64,000 bases of DNA from Lachnospiraceae bacterium (GCA_900765975.1 CAAFTS010000071.1:1-64000); one strand, 5' to 3'; positions 17,465-25,493 are shown, counted from the stretch's first letter. Notes: a model not told the origin generated them from the letters alone. Made by a program: numbers and translations.

Positions 17465-18043
17465 ATGAATATTAAAGTCATCGCCATCGGTGCCTCTACC
17501 GGAGGGACAGAGGCTATTTTGGATATTTTAAAGAAACTACCGGATGGGCTCCCTCCCATAGTGATTACCCAGCATATGCCAGCCGGTTTTACCGCCATGT
17601 ATGCTCAACGTCTGGACAAAGCCTGTGTCATGAAGGTGAAGGAGGCCAAAGATGGAGACCATCTGGAACGCGGTTTGGCTCTGGTCGCTCCAGGAGGGAT
17701 GCAGCTAAAATTGACCGGTAATTCTTCCGGACTGTCCGTTCGTGTCTGGCCCGGCAAACGGCTCCATGGTGTGGCCCCGGCAGTGGATGAGCTTTTCCAT
17801 TCTGCTGCAAAGCTTGCCGGTTCAAGCGCTGTGGGAATCATACTGACAGGAATGGGCCAGGACGGTGCGTCAGGCCTTCTGGAAATGCGCCGCCGGGGCG
17901 CTTACACCATTGGTCAGGATAAAGCCTCCTGCATCGTATATGGCATGCCTATGGCTGCTTATGAAATGGGAGCTGTGTGTATCCAGGCTCCGCTTTCCGG
18001 AATTCCCGCCATACTGATGAATTACCTAACCCGCTCATCTTAA
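17465..18043 (+). CDS. cheB: CheB-type methylesterase domain without a receiver domain
   Basis: A 192-residue protein, about 160 residues shorter than standard CheB. It begins directly with the methylesterase fold (VIAIGASTGGTEAIL). The catalytic Ser (GASTGG), His (TQHMPAGF) and Asp (TGMGQDGASG) are all present, so demethylation or deamidation of receptors should work. The N-terminal receiver domain that CheA normally phosphorylates is absent, and AAGGAGGAGCAC lies just before ATG 17465, so this is the true start. No neighbouring orphan receiver supplies it on this strand. Activity would be constitutive or controlled by another partner. Confidence 0.93.
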   Translation: MNIKVIAIGASTGGTEAILDILKKLPDGLPPIVITQHMPAGFTAMYAQRLDKACVMKVKEAKDGDHLERGLALVAPGGMQLKLTGNSSGLSVRVWPGKRLHGVAPAVDELFHSAAKLAGSSAVGIILTGMGQDGASGLLEMRRRGAYTIGQDKASCIVYGMPMAAYEMGAVCIQAPLSGIPAILMNYLTRSS

Positions 18044-18067
18044 TTTAACTGCCATTCTGGCCGATAT
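18040..18067 (+). promoter_or_regulatory. SigD (sigma-28) promoter of flgM
   Basis: TTAA at 18040-18043 and GCCGATAT at 18060-18067, separated by 16 bases, closely match the sigma-28 consensus (TAAA, about 15 bases, GCCGATAT). The -35 element overlaps the cheB stop codon. The start of flgM is 56 bases downstream of the -10 element. Confidence 0.75.
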
Positions 18068-18122
18068 ATAGGATAGGGGGTAGGGAATCAGATGCATATA
18101 CTTAAAAGGAAGGAGGGTTCCC

Positions 18123-18425
18123 ATGGAAATTAATCCCATCGGTTCATATTGCCTTCATCCGGCAAAAAATGAGATGTCTCCCCATTCGCAGGGGAACAGC
18201 AGAAGCACCACGGCAAACTATGACACGATAGCAATACAAAAGGACGGAGAGGATGTATGTTTCCGAAAATCCTTGGTTTCCCATATATGGACCGATGTCC
18301 GCCGGGGAGCCTCCGCCGATAAGTTGGCGGACTTAGCTGACAGAATCCGCAACGGGAACTACCATCCTGATGCAGATGCCATCGCCGATAGAATCATGAT
18401 GTCAGGAATCATTTCAAACGAGTAA
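18123..18425 (+). CDS. flgM: Anti-sigma-28 factor FlgM
   Basis: A 100-residue protein. The N-terminus is polar and disordered, and the C-terminal half has the two sigma-binding helices (residues about 60-95: ASADKLADLADRIRNGNYHPDADAIADRI). FlgM holds SigD inactive until the hook is complete and then leaves through the export channel. GGAGGG lies just before the ATG. It heads the late operon flgM-flgN-flgK-flgL-yviE and has its own SigD promoter, giving the usual negative feedback on the sigma factor encoded at 33719-34492. Confidence 0.92.
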   Translation: MEINPIGSYCLHPAKNEMSPHSQGNSRSTTANYDTIAIQKDGEDVCFRKSLVSHIWTDVRRGASADKLADLADRIRNGNYHPDADAIADRIMMSGIISNE

Positions 18426-18438
18426 ACGGAGAATAACC

Positions 18439-18933
18439 ATGAATGATAATATTTCAGAATTTCATACACAGCTCAAGGATCTGCTCATCAAATATTCGGA
18501 CCTTTTTAAGGAACTTGGAGCAGTGGAGCAGCTAAAATACCAGGGGGCAAAAGCATTTGATCTTCATGCTTTAAATACTGCCATGAAGGAAGAACAGGTA
18601 CTCATCATGACGCTGAGGGGATATGAGCAGAAACGCATTTTGCTGTTTAAAGCCTTAAACCTTCCTGAAAGAACGCCCTTAAGCCAATTAGAGCAGATTC
18701 TTTCCCCTGCCGTAAGGAGAGAGTTTAGCGATTACACAAAACAGCTTTTAAGTTCCTATTGTTTTTTTCTTTCCATTTATGAAAAAACCCACAATATACT
18801 GGAAATGAATGCCCGTCTTCTAGACAGGCATATCCAGGATTTAGATAAGAGGACTACCTCGGGCAGGCCCTACAAGCAGGACGGTTCCTCTGAGATTCAA
18901 TCCTTTCATCGAATGAAAAATATACAGATATAG
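18439..18933 (+). CDS. flgN: Flagellar export chaperone FlgN
   Basis: A 164-residue, mostly alpha-helical soluble protein. FlgN-family chaperones bind the C-termini of the hook-junction proteins FlgK and FlgL. The sequence itself is weakly conserved (coiled-coil around residues 5-70 and 100-140); identification rests on size, helical character and its place between flgM and flgK. The gene starts 13 bases after flgM and ends 13 bases before flgK. Confidence 0.85.
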   Translation: MNDNISEFHTQLKDLLIKYSDLFKELGAVEQLKYQGAKAFDLHALNTAMKEEQVLIMTLRGYEQKRILLFKALNLPERTPLSQLEQILSPAVRREFSDYTKQLLSSYCFFLSIYEKTHNILEMNARLLDRHIQDLDKRTTSGRPYKQDGSSEIQSFHRMKNIQI

Positions 18934-18946
18934 GAGGTACCGTTCC

Positions 18947-20464
18947 ATGATACGCTCATCCTTTACAGGTTTTAATACGGCCCGGCTTGGCCTCATGGCC
19001 AGCCAGAACGCCATGGAGGTGACGGGACAGAACATCACCAATGTAAAGACTACTGGATATAGCCGCCAGCGTCTCGAACAAAGTAGCTTATCCGGGTCCA
19101 CCAATATTTACAATAAAGTCTCTGATGCCCATATAGGCTATGGCGTGATTGTTAACACAGTTTCTCAAATCCGTGATCCCTTTGTCGATACCCGGTACCG
19201 TCTCCAAATGGCTAATCTGGGAGAATTTGACAAGAAGCTGTCCATCTTAAATGATTTGGAAAGCCACCTGGATGAAATTGGAGGAGGCAAGGATGCACTG
19301 GCTGCTCAGCTGTCCGATTTCCACAGCAGTCTCCAGGCGTTGCAGAATTCCCCCGGTGATGTGACGATGGACAATGCTGTCAGAGGTGCAGCCAAATCCA
19401 TTACCGAATACTTAAATCTTTACAGCAATCAACTGAATGAACTGAGGTCCCAGATAGAAGGAGGGCTATCAAGAGATACGGATGATATTAATAAACTGCT
19501 GTCTGAGATCCAGGAACTGAACATCTCCATAATGAACAGTCAGGCCAATGGACTCCCCGCCTTGGAACTCCAGGATCAGAGGAACCTGCTGCTGGATTCC
19601 CTGTCAACCTATGGCAAAATCAGCGTAAACTATACCAGTACTATAGCCCCTTCCGGTGCTTCCATTGATACCATGACGCTGAATATGACCATGTCGGATG
19701 GCTCTTCTGTGAATCTGCTGAAGGGAACCGGTGCCCCGGCCGTATTCCAGCTCCAAACCAGTGCAGACGGTTCACTCCGCGTGGATATAACTCCCGGCGA
19801 TGGTTCCGCCAAAATAGAGGGCGCAGCCTTTTCCGCGGGTTCGTTCAAAAGTACCCTGTCCATGCTAAATAATGATGGTAGTTTTGATGGCACTGCCACT
19901 CACGGGATAGGTTATTATCAGAAGAGCCTCGATGAATTTGCCAGAGTATTTGCTAAAACCTTCAACACGTTGAATAATCTAAACGGGAAGCTTGCTGGAA
20001 AGGATTTGTTCACCTCCTCCGATGGCCAAGCCATCAATGCAGGCAACATCCGGATTACTGAGGAGTGGATGAAAGGGACCACCCGTATCACCGGTGGTGC
20101 GGCTGCCGATTCCCCTGCCGGAGACAACAGCAACATCCTGAACATGATATCTGCTCTCACCGGCAATCAGACATTTACCGGTGGAAAAGGCGGTACAGTA
20201 TTTAAGGGCAGCTTTCAGGAATGCCTGGAAGATTTCCGGAATATTCTTGCAACAGATACCAAGACCACAGAATCCACGATGAAAAATTACCTGAGCATCG
20301 TCCAGGACATTGCTTCCGTCAGAGAGGGGATATCCGGTGTGAATTTGGACGAAGAGACGGCCAATATGATGCAGCTCAATAAAGCATTTACTGCTGCTGC
20401 CCGGTTGATGACCACTTTGGATGACATGTTAAACTCAGTATTGGGTATGGGCATTACAAAATAA
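18947..20464 (+). CDS. flgK: Flagellar hook-associated protein 1 FlgK
   Basis: A 505-residue export substrate that forms the first junction ring between hook and filament. The N-terminal rod/hook signature is clear (GFNTARLGLMASQNAMEVTGQNITNVKTTGYSRQ), as is the C-terminal helical segment (NLDEETANMMQLNKAFTAAARLMTTLDDML). The middle domain (about 200-400) is Ser/Thr/Gly-rich and variable. GGAGG precedes the ATG; it is followed after 13 bases by flgL. Confidence 0.95.
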   Translation: MIRSSFTGFNTARLGLMASQNAMEVTGQNITNVKTTGYSRQRLEQSSLSGSTNIYNKVSDAHIGYGVIVNTVSQIRDPFVDTRYRLQMANLGEFDKKLSILNDLESHLDEIGGGKDALAAQLSDFHSSLQALQNSPGDVTMDNAVRGAAKSITEYLNLYSNQLNELRSQIEGGLSRDTDDINKLLSEIQELNISIMNSQANGLPALELQDQRNLLLDSLSTYGKISVNYTSTIAPSGASIDTMTLNMTMSDGSSVNLLKGTGAPAVFQLQTSADGSLRVDITPGDGSAKIEGAAFSAGSFKSTLSMLNNDGSFDGTATHGIGYYQKSLDEFARVFAKTFNTLNNLNGKLAGKDLFTSSDGQAINAGNIRITEEWMKGTTRITGGAAADSPAGDNSNILNMISALTGNQTFTGGKGGTVFKGSFQECLEDFRNILATDTKTTESTMKNYLSIVQDIASVREGISGVNLDEETANMMQLNKAFTAAARLMTTLDDMLNSVLGMGITK

Positions 20465-20477
20465 GGAGGGACTTTGA

Positions 20478-21476
20478 ATGAGGATTACCACTAATTCCGT
20501 AATGAATAACTATATATATAATCTGAATACAATCATGAGAGACAGGGATAGCGCAGGGAATCAAACCATGACCCATCGCAAATTCACCAAAGCCTCCCAA
20601 GACCCTCGCTCTGCCCAGACTGCATCTCTGCTCCACCGCAGATATCTGCAGAATAAAGACTATATTTCTACGGTCAAGGCCCATCAGGAACGGCTGGACA
20701 TGGTCAGTTCTGCCCTGGAGGATATCCAGGGCCAAGGCTCAAAGGTCCTAAAAGATTCCGCTCTCAAGGCCATCAACGGTACCACTTCTGCCAGCGAGAG
20801 GAGCGCTTTTGCTGAAACCTTCAGACAGATTCAGGAATCCATGCTTCAATATGCCAATACAACCTATCAAGGAAAATACATATTCGGCGGATGCCACAAT
20901 GACAGCGCTCCCTTTTCCGGGAGCGGCAGCCGCATCACCTATGCTGGAACAGATGTCACCAGTGGCCAGACTGCTGCCCTGGATACCCTGAGCCAGGAAA
21001 AAGCCTGCGTAGACATCGGCCTGGGATTAAATGATGGTCCCGTATCGGACAGCAATACCTTAAATACCTCCATTCCCGGTATTGCAGTCCTGGGTTATGG
21101 AGTCACCCCTGATGGAATCAGCAAGAATCTGATTGCCCTCACCGGCCAGATGTCTGAGCTTCTTAAAAGCAGCGAGGGAGACTGGGTTAACGGAGGGGCC
21201 CAGCGCTTCAAGGACATGATGTCCCAGTATGAGGACAGTCTCAATCAGGTGATTGACACACAATCCGCAATTGGTGTTCAGAGTCAGTCATTAGAGATTA
21301 CAGCCAGCCGGCTAAACGATTTAGACCTCACTTACAACACCCAGATTGTAGACGTGGAGTATGTCAATGATGCCGAGGCAATCTCTGAATATTACTACGC
21401 GCAGTATACTTATAATGCAGCCCTGAGGGTAGGAAGCTCCATTCTTGGTCCCTCCCTGCTGGATTTCCTGAAATAG
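20478..21476 (+). CDS. flgL: Flagellar hook-associated protein 3 FlgL
   Basis: A 332-residue junction protein with flagellin-like N- and C-terminal helices: the N-terminus begins MRITTNSVMNNYIYNLN and the C-terminus carries DLTYNTQIVDVEYVNDAEAISEYY and ends near SSILGPSLLDFLK. The motif TTYQGKYIFGGCHNDSAPF is typical of FlgL. GGAGGG lies before the ATG. Part of the late operon after flgK. Confidence 0.94.
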   Translation: MRITTNSVMNNYIYNLNTIMRDRDSAGNQTMTHRKFTKASQDPRSAQTASLLHRRYLQNKDYISTVKAHQERLDMVSSALEDIQGQGSKVLKDSALKAINGTTSASERSAFAETFRQIQESMLQYANTTYQGKYIFGGCHNDSAPFSGSGSRITYAGTDVTSGQTAALDTLSQEKACVDIGLGLNDGPVSDSNTLNTSIPGIAVLGYGVTPDGISKNLIALTGQMSELLKSSEGDWVNGGAQRFKDMMSQYEDSLNQVIDTQSAIGVQSQSLEITASRLNDLDLTYNTQIVDVEYVNDAEAISEYYYAQYTYNAALRVGSSILGPSLLDFLK

Positions 21477-21517
21477 CGGCCTGATTGAATGATACATGGA
21501 AGGAAAGGAGATTTAAT

Positions 21518-22111
21518 ATGCAGCCGTTGATTAACATCCAAACGATTCCACTAAAATATGAAATGTCCATTACCCCCTCCCGTATCCAGAGGAATTCCAA
21601 GGTTTCTCAGCTTCAGATAGAGCATACGCCCGGTAGCCTGACTATACAGGCAAGACCCGCCAGGCTTCAAATCAATAGTCAGGAGGCCAGGAATTCCGTG
21701 TGTCCTTCCCTCAGCCTGTCAATACGCCAGAACGTGGCTAAAGGAGAGGAATGTGCTGGACAAAGTGTACAAAAGAGCGCAAAGGAGGGAACCATGATGG
21801 CAAACGCAACGCCATCTCAAAACATCCTAAAAACCATTATTGACAGTCGTGTTTCCTTTCCTATAGGAGACTTTAATCTGGATTTTATTCCTAAAACAGG
21901 ACCAGACATCCAATATCAGGAACCCAGTCTGGATATCCAGTACCAGATGGATCGGATGAATTTCGATGTCCGCGTGTCTGGCGGTGATATAGAATACATT
22001 CCCGGTTCCGTGGATTTCACCATCACCCAATGGCCCGATGTATTAATTGAATATATTGGCCAGCCCATGTATGTCCCCCCCAGGGATGAGCAGTTTTCAG
22101 CAAGAGCGTGA
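21518..22111 (+). CDS. DUF6470 (YviE-like) flagellar-locus protein
   Basis: A 197-residue protein of unknown biochemical role, conserved between flgL and fliW in Bacillus and Clostridia. The beta-rich sequence contains recurring short blocks (LQIEHTPGSLTIQ, ARPARLQINSQEAR, PDIQYQEPSLDIQYQ). ATG 21518 follows AAAGGAGATTTAAT; the open frame extends further upstream without a ribosome site. Its stop codon sits in the loop of a strong terminator, so the operon ends here instead of running into fliW. Confidence 0.8.
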   Translation: MQPLINIQTIPLKYEMSITPSRIQRNSKVSQLQIEHTPGSLTIQARPARLQINSQEARNSVCPSLSLSIRQNVAKGEECAGQSVQKSAKEGTMMANATPSQNILKTIIDSRVSFPIGDFNLDFIPKTGPDIQYQEPSLDIQYQMDRMNFDVRVSGGDIEYIPGSVDFTITQWPDVLIEYIGQPMYVPPRDEQFSARA

Positions 22112-22127
22112 CCCGCTCTTGCTTTTT
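22099..22127 (+). terminator. Rho-independent terminator after yviE
   Basis: CAAGAGCG (22101-22108) pairs with CGCTCTTG (22114-22121), extended by AGC/GCT, with loop TGACC that contains the yviE stop codon, followed by CTTTTT. It closes the flgM-yviE operon. Confidence 0.75.
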
Positions 22128-22244
22128 AAAAGCCTGCTAATAAGTCAAGTCTCAATTGGAGATTCTTCAAAGAAATTCATGGAGGTAGGTTATTGTACTA
22201 CAATAAGACCGCCATTGCTGCCGGCCTCAAAAAAAGAGGTGTGA

Positions 22245-22610
22245 TTACTCAGCCTTGTTCTGAGCGGCTATACACACTTTCACCTTGCCGCAATATATCC
22301 GAAGGAACTTATTGGCGTCGGCAGACATCTATACAAGATATAGGGCTTGCCACCAGAACACTTTTTGTCAAGAAACTGATAAACTCGGTCATCGGAGGGA
22401 GCTGTTTGAAGCAGCGATATCACAATCAAACACAGCGTTTTCGCAGCCGTGATGGTCCGCATTTTGACACAGGATTTCTTTTAGACCTGTGGGAACCAGA
22501 TGTATCCATATCTGTTTTGAGTACAGTGCCGCCTGCCCGCAGGACAATAACGGTGCTTTTGCCTTTCGATACGTCAATTAACGTAAACAACGTAACGGTT
22601 AGTCCTAATT
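22245..22610 (-). pseudogene. Internally deleted IS110-family transposase remnant
   Basis: On the minus strand the left part reads LIDVSKGKSTVIVLRAGG, the hallmark N-terminus of IS110-type DEDD transposases (GIDVSKGKSTV). The right part reads DRVYQFLDKKCSGGKPY and, in a shifted frame, ANKFLRIYCGKVK, which is the C-terminal end of the same family. The roughly 300 codons between, including most of the catalytic DEDD and serine domains, are missing, and stops and frameshifts are present. The remnant fills most of the gap between yviE and fliW (22112-22662). A plus-strand open frame of 144 codons over it has no support. Confidence 0.65.
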
Positions 22611-22662
22611 GGCTGTTAGGTATCTAACCACCACAAAATCTATTGTAAGAGGAGGTAATTTC

Positions 22663-23121
22663 ATGCACTTCAACACACCCAGCTTTGGAACTGTCGAATA
22701 CGAACAAAAAGACATCATCCGCTTCCAGGAGGGTCTGTTCGGCTTTGAAAATATGATTGACTACCTGTTAATTCACATCTCACCCATTGAAGATTCTTTT
22801 ATGTATCTTCAGAGCCTTCAGGATGAAAATCTGTCCTTTATCCTGGCCAACCCCTTCACTCTTTATCCAGGCTACTCTCCCTCTCTGAGCAAGGAGGATT
22901 TAATACAAATGGATCTACAGGACGACACCCCCGTTGTCTTTTACTCCATCTGTGTCCTGAAAAAAACCATTGCCCAGAGTACCTGTAACCTGAAGGCTCC
23001 CCTGGTAATACGAACAGACACCAGGAAAGGCTTCCAGGTGGTACTTCAGGACCCGCAGTATGGTTTTCACCACCCTTTTCCAGACTTATCCTTAGATGAA
23101 AGGGGGGAACTGCGATGCTGA
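22663..23121 (+). CDS. fliW: Flagellar assembly factor FliW
   Basis: A 152-residue protein. FliW binds CsrA allosterically and is titrated by unassembled flagellin, linking filament assembly to flagellin translation. The conserved start (FNTPSFGTVEYEQKDIIRFQEGLFGFE) and the acidic, proline-containing C-terminal half (DDTPVVFYSICVL, then NLKAPLVI) are visible. ATG 22663 follows AGAGGAGG. It overlaps csrA by seven bases. Here it is cut off from the late operon by a terminator and an IS110 remnant, so a separate promoter is expected but I could not identify one. Confidence 0.95.
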   Translation: MHFNTPSFGTVEYEQKDIIRFQEGLFGFENMIDYLLIHISPIEDSFMYLQSLQDENLSFILANPFTLYPGYSPSLSKEDLIQMDLQDDTPVVFYSICVLKKTIAQSTCNLKAPLVIRTDTRKGFQVVLQDPQYGFHHPFPDLSLDERGELRC

Positions 23122-23351
23122 TACTGCAGCGAAAAACCGGGGAATCCATACGTATTGGAAATGATATACGGATTACGGTGACAGATACCTCCGGTGATAA
23201 GGTCAAGCTGGCTATAGAGGCACCTAAATACATTCCCATTGCAAGGGAGGAGCTGGTGGAAGCCGCAAAAAATAACAAGGAGGCCGCCGCATTTTCTGCC
23301 GACGCCCTCACTAATCTTACACGTGTTTTAAAAACGGTTAATATTGAATAA
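23115..23351 (+). CDS. csrA: Carbon storage/translation regulator CsrA
   Basis: A 78-residue RNA-binding dimer. The fold signature is complete: MLILQRKTGESIRIG, then IRITVTD, VKLAIEAPKYIPIAREE. The RNA-contact residues near the start (LxRK) and near VxIAREE are kept. CsrA blocks translation by binding GGA motifs near ribosome sites; the flagellin leader 2 kb downstream carries such motifs. Start overlaps the fliW stop. It ends two bases before the convergent PilZ gene with no room for a terminator. Confidence 0.96.
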   Translation: MLILQRKTGESIRIGNDIRITVTDTSGDKVKLAIEAPKYIPIAREELVEAAKNNKEAAAFSADALTNLTRVLKTVNIE

Positions 23352-23353
23352 TT

Positions 23354-23995
23354 TTATTTGCGTGCAACAGGCCTCCCTTCCTTTCTGCAGAGTTGCCGCC
23401 GCTGCTGTTCAAAGATATATGCACACAGCTTATCCTCAATTCCTGGAGGGTAAGCTGTAAATGAACAGCCCGTCCTCCAAACATCCCCTATCTTCTCCTT
23501 TCTGCATATCCTGCAGTCCAGCCTGACCTCCATTTTTGACAAAAAATTAAACCTCAGTTCAAAGCTTTCCCCGATATCTCCCAAATCCTCCCTTGTCTCG
23601 ATGAGGCAGCCGCCCAAACTCAGATCCCGCAAAACCACCTCCATCAATACACTACGTTTTCCCTTTCTTTTTAGTATTTCAGCCCTTTCCGATATTTCCA
23701 CACGGAACGCTTGTCTGCGTTCACCATTTGATATATTTCCTATGTCATTAACGGTAATCATGTCCACTAAAATCCTTTTAACAGTACCTGTCACCATGCA
23801 GAAACCTTCAGAAAAATTGAAGATATTGACCTTTACCTCCATATTCTCTTTCAATCCCGGAATGTTTCCGTTTCTTCTGAAAATGACAAATTCCTGCTCA
23901 CTTATCTCCTGTATGGAGCCTGCCGCGACTAACTTGTTCTCCTTGTTTCTGACCTCACAAAGGCAGTACAGATACTTTATGTTCAAATGGTTCAT
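23354..23995 (-). CDS. PilZ-domain c-di-GMP-binding protein (YcgR/DgrA-like)
   Basis: A 213-residue cytoplasmic protein. The N-terminal half resembles the YcgR-N/flagellar brake fold. The PilZ domain has the c-di-GMP binding arginines in RRQAFRVE and the second motif DLSLGGCLIE (D/NxSxxG), so ligand binding is predicted. YcgR-like proteins slow the motor or alter direction when c-di-GMP is high. ATG 23995 follows AGGAGG by six bases and overlaps the upstream gene stop as ATGA, showing coupling. It is convergent with csrA. Confidence 0.85.
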   Translation of the reverse strand: MNHLNIKYLYCLCEVRNKENKLVAAGSIQEISEQEFVIFRRNGNIPGLKENMEVKVNIFNFSEGFCMVTGTVKRILVDMITVNDIGNISNGERRQAFRVEISERAEILKRKGKRSVLMEVVLRDLSLGGCLIETREDLGDIGESFELRFNFLSKMEVRLDCRICRKEKIGDVWRTGCSFTAYPPGIEDKLCAYIFEQQRRQLCRKEGRPVARK

Positions 23996-25266
23996 ATCCA
24001 ACCTCCTGATTTGCTCTCATTACTCCCTTTTCCATCTTCTCCCGCCTGCCCGCTCTCTTCCTCCTTTGCCGCCCGCCCACGTCTTTCCCAAAGAGACAGG
24101 ATTCTTTCCAGATATGGGGAAATTAGGAAAAAAAAACTTTGTGCAGCCCTCTCCACTCTTTGGCGTAATCTCCTGAAAGGTATATGAATAAGGCGACGAA
24201 TCCAACAAAACCATAAGAGCCATGGATGGTGTTCCAATACAGGATAAAGCCCAATCATATACTTCCTCTGGGGAAACAACCAATGCAGAACGGCCAATAC
24301 TCTGGCCTTCCTCTCCTCCTTAATCTTCCAGATTTCCAGCCTGCCCATCAGAGGAAGCAATTTCATACAGGCCTCCCTCGCATACATTCCTTTGGACAGA
24401 ATATATTCCTCCATATCAAGATAGCCATCGTTCTTCATCTCTCTGGGGAATTTCGCGAACCACAGCCACGCCAAATCCCTTAAGCCCCTGGAAAAATCAA
24501 GGAGATCACATTCGGCCAGCCGTTGATCAATATAGGTCCAGTTAAGACCTTGCCCACACGACTTCAGGTAGAGGTAGATGTCTACGGCATCGCGGATATC
24601 TGCCTGTGAAAGGGAAAACCTGACAGCACTCCAACAAACCATCAGCAGATACCGGTCCTCCGGCTCCATACAATATAGCTCATTCTCCCCCTCAGCCCTA
24701 TGGATTCGTTCCCATAGATTGGCAAACAGACGCTCCATCTTTCTGTCGCACTGGAACAGGCGGACATACGCGGTAATATGCCAGCCATTAGACGCAACGA
24801 ACCGGTATCCCCCCTGCAGACTTTCCCCCTCATAGCGAAAGCCGCCTGCATACATAGTCTGAAACAATCTCCCCACCCTGTCTTCCCGGATTAGAAGGGA
24901 CAGCCCGTCCACCTCCCTCATATCTGACTGGGGATACAGGCCCTTAACCTCCTGCGGAGGCAACAGAACACTGGGGATATCATCCTTTTCAAGCATCTCA
25001 AGGATTCCATGAACCATCTTCCTGTAGGCAGCATCCTTTGTCACCAGTTCACGGAATCTGGCACCGTACCGTTCCCTCCATTCCGGAGGCATGGATTCAT
25101 TAAACAGAAGGGCATAGCAGATCATTGTCTGTACCCTATGATATGAGGATATATTGAAGAGAAGGCTCCAGTCATGCCTGGGTCCCGTATCCCCTGCTGC
25201 TTCGTTATTCAAAACTGCTTTCAAAAGAGAAAGCAGATAATCCATTTCCATCGAATTGTAGACCAT
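23992..25266 (-). CDS. Nucleotidyltransferase_5-like protein
   Basis: A 424-residue protein resembling the PF14907 uncharacterised nucleotidyltransferases: helical N-terminus (LLFNISSYHRVQTMI), then the core around residues 95-125, where LLPPQEVKGLYPQSDMREVDGLSLLI takes the place of the usual KGxxLxxxYPxPxxRxxxDIDLLV. The expected paired aspartates (DID) are replaced by DGL, so catalysis is doubtful. Two hydrophobic tryptophan-rich stretches near residues 335-370 could be membrane associated, and the tail is polar. It is divergent from flagellin and coupled to the PilZ gene. Relatives occur in polysaccharide or surface-glycan loci; a flagellin-modification role is only a guess. Confidence 0.6.
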   Translation of the reverse strand: MVYNSMEMDYLLSLLKAVLNNEAAGDTGPRHDWSLLFNISSYHRVQTMICYALLFNESMPPEWRERYGARFRELVTKDAAYRKMVHGILEMLEKDDIPSVLLPPQEVKGLYPQSDMREVDGLSLLIREDRVGRLFQTMYAGGFRYEGESLQGGYRFVASNGWHITAYVRLFQCDRKMERLFANLWERIHRAEGENELYCMEPEDRYLLMVCWSAVRFSLSQADIRDAVDIYLYLKSCGQGLNWTYIDQRLAECDLLDFSRGLRDLAWLWFAKFPREMKNDGYLDMEEYILSKGMYAREACMKLLPLMGRLEIWKIKEERKARVLAVLHWLFPQRKYMIGLYPVLEHHPWLLWFCWIRRLIHIPFRRLRQRVERAAQSFFFLISPYLERILSLWERRGRAAKEEESGQAGEDGKGSNESKSGGWI

Positions 25267-25322
25267 GACATACTCCTTTTTATATTAAACTTCGGCAAAT
25301 CCTGCCAAAAATTAAGTAGTAC

Positions 25323-25356
25323 TTTACACAAAAAAAATATAGTTTTTTTGTGTAAA
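25323..25356. repeat. Perfect 14-base inverted repeat upstream of the flagellin promoter
   Basis: TTTACACAAAAAAA (25323-25336) pairs perfectly with TTTTTTTGTGTAAA (25343-25356) across the loop ATATAG. It lies in the divergent gap between the nucleotidyltransferase-like gene and flagellin, 18 bases before the SigD -35 element. Neither neighbouring gene runs into it, so an operator or structural role is more likely than a terminator. Confidence 0.6.
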
Positions 25357-25374
25357 AATATTCCTCTCCCTTCC

Positions 25375-25401
25375 TTAATTCCATCCCTCCGATACCGATA
25401 T
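25375..25401 (+). promoter_or_regulatory. SigD (sigma-28) promoter of flagellin
   Basis: TTAA at 25375-25378 and CCGATAT at 25395-25401 with 16 bases between them match the sigma-28 consensus and resemble the flgM promoter at 18040-18067. A leader of about 85 bases follows before the flagellin start codon. Confidence 0.75.
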
Positions 25402-25450
25402 AATATATGTAAGATAAAATGAATCCGTGACGCGTAACGGATTAAACATG

Positions 25451-25487
25451 CAGGAGAAAGGATTCTTCTGTACACACTCAAGGAGGA
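25451..25487 (+). promoter_or_regulatory. Candidate CsrA-binding sites in the flagellin leader
   Basis: Three GGA-containing sites lie in the leader: CAGGAG at 25451-25456, AAGGAT at 25458-25463, and CAAGGAGG at 25480-25487, the last being the ribosome site itself. In Bacillus, CsrA represses hag through two GGA sites, one covering the ribosome site. With fliW and csrA nearby, the same circuit is inferred. Confidence 0.55.
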
Positions 25488-25493
25488 AAAAAT

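Noticed and set aside
22193-22627. Plus-strand open frame of 144 codons between yviE and fliW
   Set aside because: The minus strand here carries IS110 N- and C-terminal motifs; the plus frame has no ribosome site or family similarity.
23601-24176. Plus-strand open frame of 191 codons
   Set aside because: Antisense to the PilZ and nucleotidyltransferase-like genes, which overlap as ATGA with good ribosome sites.
25323-25356. Rho-independent terminator before flagellin
   Set aside because: No gene is transcribed into this divergent gap from either side, and the stem is followed by A/T-mixed sequence, not a T-run.
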